A stretch of DNA of 64,000 nucleotides from M3007 sp037445225. Lineage in GTDB: Bacteria > Bacteroidota > Bacteroidia > Chitinophagales > Saprospiraceae. Below the pieces are notes generated by a model. The model made no database searches. It was not told the origin of the DNA and worked only from the letters and a program-made list of their open reading frames with translations. Position numbers and translations under genes: made by a program. Location: assembly GCA_037445225.1 (NCBI GenBank), contig JBBIKW010000017.1, forward strand, positions 1-64,000. Direction: 5' to 3'. Shown here in pieces: positions 15,193 to 22,702 of the stretch (position 1 is the first letter of the stretch; each line of letters starts with the position of its first letter).

Positions 15193-17722
15193 CTTCTTCC
15201 CGCCGCGCCCGGCGGCTGCGCCCAAGATTTACGCCTACGAGGACACCCACCCCCAGTATGCGGGGTTGCTCAAGATTGGCTACACCGCCAAAGACGTGCG
15301 CGAACGGGTGGCGGCGCAGTATCCCACCGCCCGCCCAGGAGACCCGCCGTACCGCATTGTGCTGGAAGAATCGGCGATGAAGAGCGACGGCACGACCTTC
15401 ACCGACCACGACGTGCACCGCTATCTGCGCGAGCGAGGCATTCCCAACCCGCAAGGCGAGTGGTTTCGGTGTACCGTGGAGGAGGTGCGCGCCGCTATCC
15501 TGGCCATTCAACGCGGTGAGCTCAACGAGGAGCAGCGCACCCTCAATTTCCCCATGCGGCCAGAACAACAGCGGGCCGTGGAAAGGACAGCGGCCTACTT
15601 CCGCCAGTTCAACCCGAAAACCACCGGCAAGCCTTCCCACTTTCTATGGAACGCCAAGATGCGCTTCGGCAAAACCTTTGCCGCCTACCAACTGGCAAGG
15701 ACAATGGGCTGGAAAAAGGTGCTGGTGCTGACCTTCAAGCCCGCCGTGCAAAACGCCTGGGAATCTGACCTGAAAAGCCATGTGGATTTTAGCGGCTGGC
15801 AGTTCATCAAACCTGGCGGTCTGACTTACGAAGAGGCCGACAAGAGCAGGCCCATTGTCTGTTTCGGTTCGTTTCAAGATTACCTGGGCAAAAACCCCAG
15901 CACGGGCGGCATCAAAACCAAGAACGAGTGGGTGCACACCACTCACTGGGACTGCGTCATCTTGGACGAATACCACTACGGCGCCTGGCGCGAAAAAGCC
16001 AAAGACTTATTCGAAGGGGAAGAAGCGGAGGAAATCCGCTTTGCCCAGGGCGAGGCAGCGGAATTTCTCAAAGAAGCCAACGAAGAACTGGAAGATTTTC
16101 TGCCCATCACCAGCGATCATTACCTCTATCTTTCCGGCACGCCCTTCCGCGCCATCGCCTCAGGCGAGTTTATCGAAGAACAGATTTTCAACTGGACCTA
16201 TTCCGACGAACAGCAAGCCAAAGAATCCTGGCAAGGCGCGGACAACCCCTATGCCATGCTGCCGCGCATGGTGCTGCTGACCTACCAACTGCCGGATGAA
16301 ATCCGCGAAATCGCCCTGCAAGGCGAATTTGACGAGTTCGACCTGAACACCTTTTTTTCCGCCACCGGCGAGGGTCCCTCTGCCCGCTTCCGATACGCGG
16401 ACGAAGTGCAGAAATGGCTCGATTTAATCCGCGGCGCCTTTCTGCCCACTACCGTGGATAACCTGAAACTCGGCAAAGAACGCCGGCCACCCCTGCCGTT
16501 TTCGGATCGGCGGCTCTTGAATGTCCTTTCGCACACGCTGTGGTTTTTGCCCAGCGTTGCGGCCTGTCATGCGATGGCCAACCTTCTGGCCGAGCGGCAA
16601 AACCGCTTTTACCATGATTACAAGGTGATTATAGCCGCAGGCAAAGAAGCTGGAATTGGGGTCGCTGCCCTTGAACCGGTCTTACGAGCGATGGGCGACC
16701 CGCTGAAGACCAAGACCATTACGCTCACCTGCGGAAAACTCACCACCGGCGTCACCGTCCGGCCCTGGACGGGCATCTTCATGCTGCGTAACTGCTCCAG
16801 CCCCGAAACCTACTTTCAGGCGGCTTTCCGCGTGCAATCTCCGTGGACGGTCAAAAATCCCGATGGGCAAAACCCCAACCTTGAAGAAATCATCAAACAC
16901 GAGTGCTACGTCTTCGACTTTGCCCCCGACCGCGCCCTGCGGCAGATTGCCGAGTACGCCAGCCGCCTGAACGTGGACGAAACCACCAGCCCGGAGGCGA
17001 AAGTCGCCGAGTTCATCCGCTTCCTGCCCGTGCTGGCTTACGATGGCAGTTCCATGAAACAGATTGATGCCGCCGGCGTTCTGGATATGGCGATGAGCGG
17101 CACGACCGCTACCCTGCTCGCCCGCCGTTGGGAAAGCGCCCTGCTGGTCAATGTGGACAACGATACCCTGGCGCGCCTGATGGCAAACGAGAAAGCCATG
17201 GCCGCCTTAATGAGCATCGAAGGCTTCCGCAATTTGAATCAGGATATCGAGACCATCATCAACCGTTCCGAGGCGGTCAAAAAAGTTAGGCGCGAAGCCA
17301 ACGACCGGCAACTGACCAGAGAAGAGAAGCAGGAACTGAGCGAAGCCGAAAAAGAATACAAGAGCAAACGCAAGATGATTCAGGAAAAACTCATCAAGTT
17401 TGCCACTCGCATTCCCATCTTCATGTATCTCACCGACTACCGCGAACATACCCTCCGCGATGTCATCACCAAACTCGAGCCGGGGCTTTTCAAGCGCGTA
17501 ACGGGCCTTAATGTTGAAGATTTTGAGCTTCTGGTTAGCCTCAATGTCTTCAACAGCGCCCTGATGAATGATGCGGTGTACAAATTCAAGCGCTACGAAG
17601 ATTCGAGCTTGGTCTACACAGGCGTCAACAAACACACGGAACAGTATGTTGGGCTATACGACACCGTTTTGAGTCGTCAGGAATACGAGACGATCTTGGT
17701 TAATGAGCCGTTAGAGGGCTAA
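15182..17722 (+). CDS. GIY-YIG (T5orf172-like) nuclease fused to SF2 helicase, putative restriction subunit
   Basis: An 846-residue protein. The first 100 residues form a T5orf172-type GIY-YIG domain (KIYAYEDTHPQYAGLLKIGY, with R at DVRERVAAQYP and E at FTDHD...RGIPNPQGEWF). A type-III-restriction/SF2 helicase core follows: motif I MRFGKTF (K164), motif II DEYH (residues 262-265), motif III LSGTPFRAI, and a motif VI region YFQAAFRVQSP. The C-terminal 250 residues are helical with a charged coiled coil (REEKQELSEAEKEYKSKRKM). The nuclease-translocase architecture, with two methyltransferase-type genes upstream, points to an R-M system that cuts unmethylated DNA. The ATG lies inside the previous gene (ATGCCGAATGA). 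Confidence 0.87.
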   Translation: MPNDFFPPRPAAAPKIYAYEDTHPQYAGLLKIGYTAKDVRERVAAQYPTARPGDPPYRIVLEESAMKSDGTTFTDHDVHRYLRERGIPNPQGEWFRCTVEEVRAAILAIQRGELNEEQRTLNFPMRPEQQRAVERTAAYFRQFNPKTTGKPSHFLWNAKMRFGKTFAAYQLARTMGWKKVLVLTFKPAVQNAWESDLKSHVDFSGWQFIKPGGLTYEEADKSRPIVCFGSFQDYLGKNPSTGGIKTKNEWVHTTHWDCVILDEYHYGAWREKAKDLFEGEEAEEIRFAQGEAAEFLKEANEELEDFLPITSDHYLYLSGTPFRAIASGEFIEEQIFNWTYSDEQQAKESWQGADNPYAMLPRMVLLTYQLPDEIREIALQGEFDEFDLNTFFSATGEGPSARFRYADEVQKWLDLIRGAFLPTTVDNLKLGKERRPPLPFSDRRLLNVLSHTLWFLPSVAACHAMANLLAERQNRFYHDYKVIIAAGKEAGIGVAALEPVLRAMGDPLKTKTITLTCGKLTTGVTVRPWTGIFMLRNCSSPETYFQAAFRVQSPWTVKNPDGQNPNLEEIIKHECYVFDFAPDRALRQIAEYASRLNVDETTSPEAKVAEFIRFLPVLAYDGSSMKQIDAAGVLDMAMSGTTATLLARRWESALLVNVDNDTLARLMANEKAMAALMSIEGFRNLNQDIETIINRSEAVKKVRREANDRQLTREEKQELSEAEKEYKSKRKMIQEKLIKFATRIPIFMYLTDYREHTLRDVITKLEPGLFKRVTGLNVEDFELLVSLNVFNSALMNDAVYKFKRYEDSSLVYTGVNKHTEQYVGLYDTVLSRQEYETILVNEPLEG

Positions 17723-17763
17723 AGCTGCGCAGCTCTTTAGGAAAGGTTATAGCCTAGGAACTC

Positions 17764-17800
17764 TCACAGCCAATTGATGAACCAGCCGACAGTAGTGCGC
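17764..17800 (-). pseudogene. Remnant of an aldehyde dehydrogenase 3' end
   Basis: Read on the minus strand, this short stretch encodes RTTVGWFINWL followed by TGA. The intact aldehyde dehydrogenase at 18720-20162 ends RTAVGWLIRWL followed by TAG. With the stop codons aligned, 28 of 37 bases match (compare 18720-18756), and similarity stops beyond that. It has the same orientation as the intact gene and lies 42 bp behind the restriction operon. It looks like the stub of a second, diverged copy left at an insertion or recombination junction. Confidence 0.55.
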
Positions 17801-18158
17801 ACATACTCTATTGCTCCTGTACGAGTTCTTGCGTCTTCCCATGCGCCGCAGCTCGATGCCGCCCTACACTTGCTCCGCTTACCAAGCGTCGCTCGAAAGT
17901 CAGACGCCTGTGAATAGGCTAACGTTGAAAGACATAGCACAACCTATTAAAATGCGTTCCTCATCGGATGGATTTTGACAGGTCGCGTGTAACCCACAGG
18001 ATTACCCCCCACAAACCCAGCAACGGCGCGATTAGGCAACATACGGCCGCTGCTTCGCTCCTTAGCGGCAGCACAAAGTCGCCCGCATCTAAAAATCTCA
18101 TAGGAATAGCCGCCTGCAGCGGATATTTAAGGAGAGAAAAACGGTTGGCCATCCCGAC

Positions 18159-18189
18159 AAAAAAAAGATACACCTCACGAGAGGTGTAT
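18159..18189 (-). terminator. Intrinsic terminator on the minus strand
   Basis: A 9-bp stem (ATACACCTC at 18168-18176 with its complement at 18181-18189), a 4-base loop, and on the minus strand a run of eight T (plus-strand A at 18159-18166). It could end minus-strand transcripts entering from the aldehyde dehydrogenase side, 530 bp away. Confidence 0.7.
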
Positions 18190-18206
18190 ACAACTGCGCG
18201 CAAAAA

Positions 18207-18616
18207 ATGTCGATGAAGTACAACACTCGGGAAGATAGCTTGCTATCGGCTGAGGCAGTGATGGAGAGTTCGGAGTACTCTCCCAACCGGTGTGTCTTTT
18301 GAAACGACGACATCGGCGTCTGGCTGTATCAGGCCGACTGTATCGAGTTCATAGACAAGCTCATAGCGGCATATCCGTTGGGCGTCTTCGACACGATATT
18401 TGCCGATCCTCTTTCGACCCCTTCTCGAGTAGTTCCACTACGGGCGTCGCTGCCGTAAATATCCATCGGAAGTTTGTGGGAACGGAGCTGGAGCCGGAAT
18501 TTATCTGCTTGTCCGTTGACCGGTTGAAGTATGCGATACGCCTCGGGGAGTCATCTCTTCATTTTAAACGAGAAGGACAACGGGAATGGAAAGGGCGGAA
18601 GCTATTCAGCGGCTGA
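18207..18616 (+). pseudogene. Decayed beta-class DNA methyltransferase
   Basis: From ATG 18207 the frame reads MSMKYNTREDSLLSAEAVME and on to EYSPNRCVF, then hits TGA at 18300-18302. In the same frame it continues with DDIGVWLYQADCIEFIDKL and FDTIFADP, the catalytic (DPPY) block of a beta-class methyltransferase. There the sequence jumps directly to FDPFSSSSTTGVAA, the SAM-binding block (usually FDPFxGSGTTG), and the C-terminal motif HRKFVGTELEPEFICLSVDR. Roughly 150-250 codons that normally separate these blocks are missing, and the join changes frame. The in-frame stop, the internal deletion and the frame change mark it as dead. Confidence 0.75.
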
Positions 18617-18690
18617 AGGAGTTGGCGGGCAAAGATTTGGTGGCTATGGCAAAGCAGTTGAAGGATGGCGCAAAACAGAGGTTGGGCGGG
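18586..18690 (+). pseudogene. N-terminal stub of a type II restriction endonuclease (MvaI/BcnI-like?)
   Basis: ATG 18586 opens a frame reading MERAEAIQRLKELAGKDLVA and AMAKQLKDGAKQ. The pattern E-A-I-x-x-L-x-x-L-x-GKDL-x-x-(L/M)-A is how MvaI/BcnI-family endonucleases begin. Similarity ends after about 35 codons, and the frame then runs into the antisense of the aldehyde dehydrogenase tail. Its position directly after the dead methyltransferase fits a classic M-R gene pair. The family call rests on about 25 residues and is tentative. Confidence 0.4.
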
Positions 18691-18719
18691 ACCTACGTTT
18701 GCCTCTGTTGCCCAACTTG

Positions 18720-20162
18720 CTACAGCCAGCGGATGAGCCAGCCGACGGCGGTGCGCAGCAGGGCAGATCGGTAGGGCGGCAGGAAGAGGCTGGTGGTGGG
18801 CCAGGGGCTGTGTTGGCGGGCGATGGCGCGGGTGTGGCTGAACTCGAGGAAGCCCCACTCGCCGTGGTATCGACCGATGCCGCTGTGGTTTTGGCCGCCG
18901 AAGGGCAGTTCGGGATTGAAGAACTGCAGGCCGCACTCGTTGATGCAGGCACCACCGCTGCGCGTGTGTTGGAGCACGTGTTCCCAATGTGCGCGCTGTC
19001 GGCTAAAGACGTATAGGGCTAGCGGCTTAGGGCGTTGGGCGATGTAGTCGGTGGCTTCCGATAGGGTTTGGTAAGGGCGCAGCGGCAGCAGGGGGCCAAA
19101 GATTTCGGCGTTCCAAAGGGCGGCGTCATCGGGCACGTGGGTGAGGACGGTGGGCTCTATGTAGCGCTCTTGGGCGTCGGTGCGTCCGCCAAAGGTTACG
19201 CGGGCGCCGCGCTGGAGGGCGTCTTGGAGGAGTCCTTCGACGAAGGCGAAATGGCGGTCGTGGACGAGGCGCGCGTAGTCGGGCGACTGCTGTCGGGCCT
19301 CCGGGGTGGCGCCGTAGTAGCGCTGCAGGTAGTGGGCCAGGCGCTCGGCCAAGGCGTCGTGTACGGAGGCGTGCACCAGCACGTAGTCGGGGCTGATGCA
19401 GATTTGGCCGGCGTTCATGCTCTTGAGCCAGGCGATGCGCGAGGCTGCGCGATCTAAGTCGGCCGTTTCGTCTACGACGGCGGGGCTTTTGCCGCCCAGT
19501 TCCAGCGTGACGGAGGAGAGGTGGCGCGCGGCGGCAGCCATGACGTGCTGGCCGATGGCCGGGCTGCCGGTAAAGAAGATGTGGTCGAAAGGCAGCTCCA
19601 ATAGGGCCTTGGCGACATCGGCATCGCCGGTCACAACAGCGGCTTCTTCTTCAGGGAAGCACTCGCTCACGATGGTTTGGATGAGGCGGGCGCTATGGGG
19701 CGCGTGCTCGGAGGGCTTGACAATGGCGCAGTTGCCCGCCGCCACGGCCGACACCAACGGAATGAGGCAAAGGTTAAACGGAAAGTTCCAGGGCGCCAAG
19801 ATGAGACACACGCCCTTGGGCTCGCATTGGATCCACGCGGAAGACCCTATCAGCGGCAGGCGCACGCCGACAGGACGGGGCGCCATCCAGTGAGCGAGGT
19901 GGCGCACGGCATAGCGGATCTCGCTGGTAACTGCAGCGATCTCGGTGACGTCGGCCTCGATAGCCGGTTTGCGAAGGTCGGCCCAGGTAGCTTCCTGGAT
20001 GGCCTTCCGATGGCGAATGAGGGCGGCGTGTAGGCGGCGCAGCTTCTCTTTGCGCTGCCGCGGCGACGTGTGCGCCACAGCGTATTGGTGCTTGCGCTGC
20101 CGATGGAAGAGGTCGGCCCACGTGCGGTGTTGAAGGTCGGTGCGAGGAACAGTGGCATCCAT
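18720..20162 (-). CDS. Aldehyde dehydrogenase, class 3-like
   Basis: A 480-residue NAD(P)-dependent enzyme that oxidises aldehydes to acids. The nucleophile is C255 in AGQICISPDYV, and the general base is E221 in VTLELGGKSP. The nucleotide-binding strand shows ILAPWNFPFN and KPSEHAPHSA. The CISPDY context and a hydrophobic C-terminal tail (LLRTAVGWLIRWL), which could anchor it to a membrane, are typical of the class 3 fatty-aldehyde group. I prefer ATG 20162 (MDATVPRTD); two upstream in-frame starts add poorly conserved residues. It stands alone, with the defence-island remnants immediately after its stop. Confidence 0.93.
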   Translation of the reverse strand: MDATVPRTDLQHRTWADLFHRQRKHQYAVAHTSPRQRKEKLRRLHAALIRHRKAIQEATWADLRKPAIEADVTEIAAVTSEIRYAVRHLAHWMAPRPVGVRLPLIGSSAWIQCEPKGVCLILAPWNFPFNLCLIPLVSAVAAGNCAIVKPSEHAPHSARLIQTIVSECFPEEEAAVVTGDADVAKALLELPFDHIFFTGSPAIGQHVMAAAARHLSSVTLELGGKSPAVVDETADLDRAASRIAWLKSMNAGQICISPDYVLVHASVHDALAERLAHYLQRYYGATPEARQQSPDYARLVHDRHFAFVEGLLQDALQRGARVTFGGRTDAQERYIEPTVLTHVPDDAALWNAEIFGPLLPLRPYQTLSEATDYIAQRPKPLALYVFSRQRAHWEHVLQHTRSGGACINECGLQFFNPELPFGGQNHSGIGRYHGEWGFLEFSHTRAIARQHSPWPTTSLFLPPYRSALLRTAVGWLIRWL

Positions 20163-20434
20163 ATTTTTCTCAGCTTGGCTACGCATAGCAAAACTGCAAA
20201 CTTTCTCTACACCAAAGCGCACAACAACACTTGTTTTTTTGTTTGCTTCGCAAAGATTTTTTACTCGTGCCGCGAAGCTGCATCGACGAATAAAAAATAC
20301 GAAAAGAAGCTTTGCGCTCTTTCTTTGAGGCTGTAATATTGCTGCAAAAAGAAATTAAAAGAAATGAAAACAGATTATACTCAAAATATACGATGGGATT
20401 AGTGATCTGTATTAACTACTAAATCGCTTTGCTT

Positions 20435-20770
20435 ATGAACATCAACGTGAGAGCAGTGCACTGCCAAGCCGACGAGCGGCTGTTTAATTTCGTACGCACA
20501 AAGGTTAAGCGACTGAGCAAGATATATCACCGCATCGAGGGTATCGATGTGCGACTTATGGAAGAGAATGGAGCGATCAGGGCGAACAAGGTGGCTGAGG
20601 TACAGATGCACGTGCCGGGCGGCTGGCTGATCGACCGCAAGACTAGCGCTACGTTTGAGTCGGCGATAAACGCTTCCGTAGAGACGCTGCGCCGCCGCTT
20701 GGCGCGCTACAAAGAGAAACGGTTTGGCTACGAGCCGGAGAGGATCACCGATTTCAATCCACACGAATAG
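20435..20770 (+). CDS. Ribosome hibernation-promoting factor (short HPF/RaiA type)
   Basis: A 111-residue protein of the HPF/YfiA family, with the beta-alpha-beta pattern NINVRAVHCQADERLFNFV, then KVKRLSKIYHRI and a basic second helix (ETLRRRLARYKEKRFG). It binds the decoding centre of the 30S subunit and silences ribosomes in starvation. The length is that of the short form, without the C-terminal dimerisation domain of long HPF. ATG 20435 is preferred to a TTG six bases upstream. It is a single gene converging on dnaX with 8 bp between stops. Confidence 0.88.
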   Translation: MNINVRAVHCQADERLFNFVRTKVKRLSKIYHRIEGIDVRLMEENGAIRANKVAEVQMHVPGGWLIDRKTSATFESAINASVETLRRRLARYKEKRFGYEPERITDFNPHE

Positions 20771-20778
20771 GTACCAGC

Positions 20779-22548
20779 TCAATCGCCCACTATTTTTAAG
20801 TCGAAGCGCTTGAGCAAATCGACGACGGCGGGGTTAGCCTGCGTCATCTGTTCGAGTTTCTCCTTGTCCGAAAGGATGCGAAGCATCTTAGGCGGAGCGG
20901 TAGGCTTGGCCTCGCTCACCGCTATGCGCAGGTGGAGGGTGGGGGTATGGAGCTTTTTGCGCAAGGTGCCGAGTAGGCGCTCTGTGTCTTCGTGAAGGAG
21001 GTTTCGGTGCACCGATAGCGCTACGGTGGCGACGAGGGTTTCGCCCTCTAAGGTAAGGGTAGCTGAGGCCATGGCTTGGCGCAGCGAGGGCGACGCGGTA
21101 CTTCCGCACAGTGCTTGCCATTCGGCTAAAGCGTTTTCTAACGAGAGGCGGCTCTCTAAGGTGGCGCTTTGGCTGCGTTCTTCGGCTACGGCGACGTCGA
21201 AGTCCTCTAAGCGGAGCGGGATATCCTCTACCCGTTTTTGCCCTAAACGGATCTCTGTGCGCAGCGTTCGCATGGCCGCTGCGTCGAGTTCGGTAGCTGT
21301 AGACGGAGGAACTTCCCTTTTTGGCGTGTCGCTTGGCGGCTTTTCAGCGGGCGCAGAGGGCGGTACGGCTGCCGGAGGGGCGGGCGCAGCGTGGGCGTGC
21401 CCGTTGACCTCAGGTGTTTTTTTTTCGGCGACGACCGCCTTAGCGGGCACAGCGCGCTGGATATAGCACATCTTGAGGAGCGCGATTTCGACGTGCAGGC
21501 GTTTGTGGCGCGCCATCTTAAGTTGGACGTCGCACTCGTTGGCTATGCTCAGGGCAGTGAGGAGGAACGACAGCGGCGCTAAGCGCGCTTGCTGCAGGTA
21601 GCGCTCCCGCAGGCTTCCGCTGGCTTCCAAGAGGGCCAAGGTGTCGGGATCGCGGCCGACCAACAGCTGGCGCAGGTGGTCGGCCAAACCGACGATGAAC
21701 GTCTCGGGCTCGAAACCTTTGCGCAGGACGTCGTCGAAAAGCAGCAGCACCGACGCGGAGTCTTCGGCTAAGAGCGCCTCGGTCACTTGGAAGTAGTAGT
21801 CATAGTCCAGGATGTTGAGGTGCTCCAGAACCAGCGAGTAGCTAATGGGCTTGCCGGCAGCGGCGCTGCTCATGCGGTCGAAGATGGAGAGCGCGTCGCG
21901 CAGGGCTCCATCGGCCTTCTGAGCGATGATGTGCAGGGCTTCGGGTTCCGCCTCGATGTTTTCTAGGCGCGCTATCTTGGCCAAATGCGCCGCAATGTCG
22001 GCCACTTCGATGCGGCGAAAGTCGAATACTTGGCAGCGCGACAAGATGGTGGGCAGGATCTTGTGCTTTTCCGTAGTGGCCAAGATGAAGACGGCATAGG
22101 GCGGGGGCTCTTCGAGTGTTTTCAAGAAGGCGTTGAATGCCCCTTGGGAGAGCATGTGTACCTCGTCGATGATGTAGACCTTATAGCGGCCGCGTTGGGG
22201 CGGTATGCGCACCTGTTCGACGAGGGCGCGGATATGGTCTACGCCGTTGTTGGAGGCGGCATCGAGCTCGAAGATGTTCCAGGAAGCGTCGTCTTGGAAA
22301 GCTAAGCACGAGCGGCACGCCTGACACGCTTCGAAGTCGGGCGTGCGGTTTTCGCAGTTGAGCACGCGGGCCAAGATGCGCGCGCAGGTGGTCTTGCCCA
22401 CGCCCCGCGGGCCGCAGAAGAGAAAGGCATGGGCTACGTGGTCGGAAGCCAGCGCGTTTTTCAGCGTCTGGGCCACGTGTTGCTGCCCTACGACATCGTC
22501 GAAGCGCAGGGGTCGGTATTTGCGGGCGGAGACGACGAAGGTGCTCAT
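20779..22548 (-). CDS. dnaX: DNA polymerase III subunits gamma/tau
   Basis: The clamp-loader ATPase of the replicative polymerase, 589 residues. MSTFVVSARKYRPLRFDDVV is followed by Walker A GPRGVGKTT, a four-cysteine zinc module (CENRTPDFEACQACRSC), the DExx-type box IIDEVHMLS, and the sensor region FILATTEKHKILPTILSRCQ. After the domain III collar, a proline/alanine-rich linker (AHAAPAPPAAVPPSAPAEKP) leads to a tau-like C-terminal domain. The ATG at 22548 is chosen because a -7 box at 22555-22562 overlaps the upstream TTG alternative at 22557. No frameshift heptamer for a gamma form was checked in detail. Confidence 0.97.
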   Translation of the reverse strand: MSTFVVSARKYRPLRFDDVVGQQHVAQTLKNALASDHVAHAFLFCGPRGVGKTTCARILARVLNCENRTPDFEACQACRSCLAFQDDASWNIFELDAASNNGVDHIRALVEQVRIPPQRGRYKVYIIDEVHMLSQGAFNAFLKTLEEPPPYAVFILATTEKHKILPTILSRCQVFDFRRIEVADIAAHLAKIARLENIEAEPEALHIIAQKADGALRDALSIFDRMSSAAAGKPISYSLVLEHLNILDYDYYFQVTEALLAEDSASVLLLFDDVLRKGFEPETFIVGLADHLRQLLVGRDPDTLALLEASGSLRERYLQQARLAPLSFLLTALSIANECDVQLKMARHKRLHVEIALLKMCYIQRAVPAKAVVAEKKTPEVNGHAHAAPAPPAAVPPSAPAEKPPSDTPKREVPPSTATELDAAAMRTLRTEIRLGQKRVEDIPLRLEDFDVAVAEERSQSATLESRLSLENALAEWQALCGSTASPSLRQAMASATLTLEGETLVATVALSVHRNLLHEDTERLLGTLRKKLHTPTLHLRIAVSEAKPTAPPKMLRILSDKEKLEQMTQANPAVVDLLKRFDLKIVGD

Positions 22549-22554
22549 GTGGGG

Positions 22555-22562
22555 CAAAAGTA
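22555..22562 (-). promoter_or_regulatory. Candidate -7 element immediately before dnaX
   Basis: TACTTTTG on the minus strand ends 7 bp before the dnaX ATG, so transcription would begin within a few bases of the start codon (nearly leaderless). Confidence 0.45.
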
Positions 22563-22690
22563 GGTTTTTTTAAGCGGGCTTTGAAGGGCGCAGGTGTGGG
22601 AGCGATACATTTTTCTCGCATTAACGCATAAACGGTGATGCTCCTTACGATAGGAGTACACGGCCTATCGAGGGTGGGCGGGATGTTTTT

Positions 22691-22698
22691 TACCTTTG
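22691..22698 (+). promoter_or_regulatory. Candidate -7 element immediately before the nuclease-helicase gene
   Basis: TACCTTTG ends 5 bp before the ATG at 22703. No matching TTG lies 20 bp upstream. If used, the mRNA would be leaderless. Confidence 0.4.
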
Positions 22699-22702
22699 TT
22701 GT

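Noticed and set aside
17725..17741. A short palindrome (AGCTGC-GCAGCT) just after the nuclease-helicase stop
   Set aside because: The arms are adjacent with no loop and the T tract is only three bases, too weak to call a terminator.
18290..18616. A possible intact small gene of 108 codons
   Set aside because: Its C-terminal half matches the end of a beta-class methyltransferase, but the upstream catalytic block is in a different frame with an internal deletion, so it is treated as a pseudogene piece.
20163..20434. AT-rich gap searched for a tRNA or small RNA
   Set aside because: No cloverleaf arms, TTCRA loop or strong hairpin was found; it is simply the divergent promoter region of the aldehyde dehydrogenase and hibernation-factor genes.
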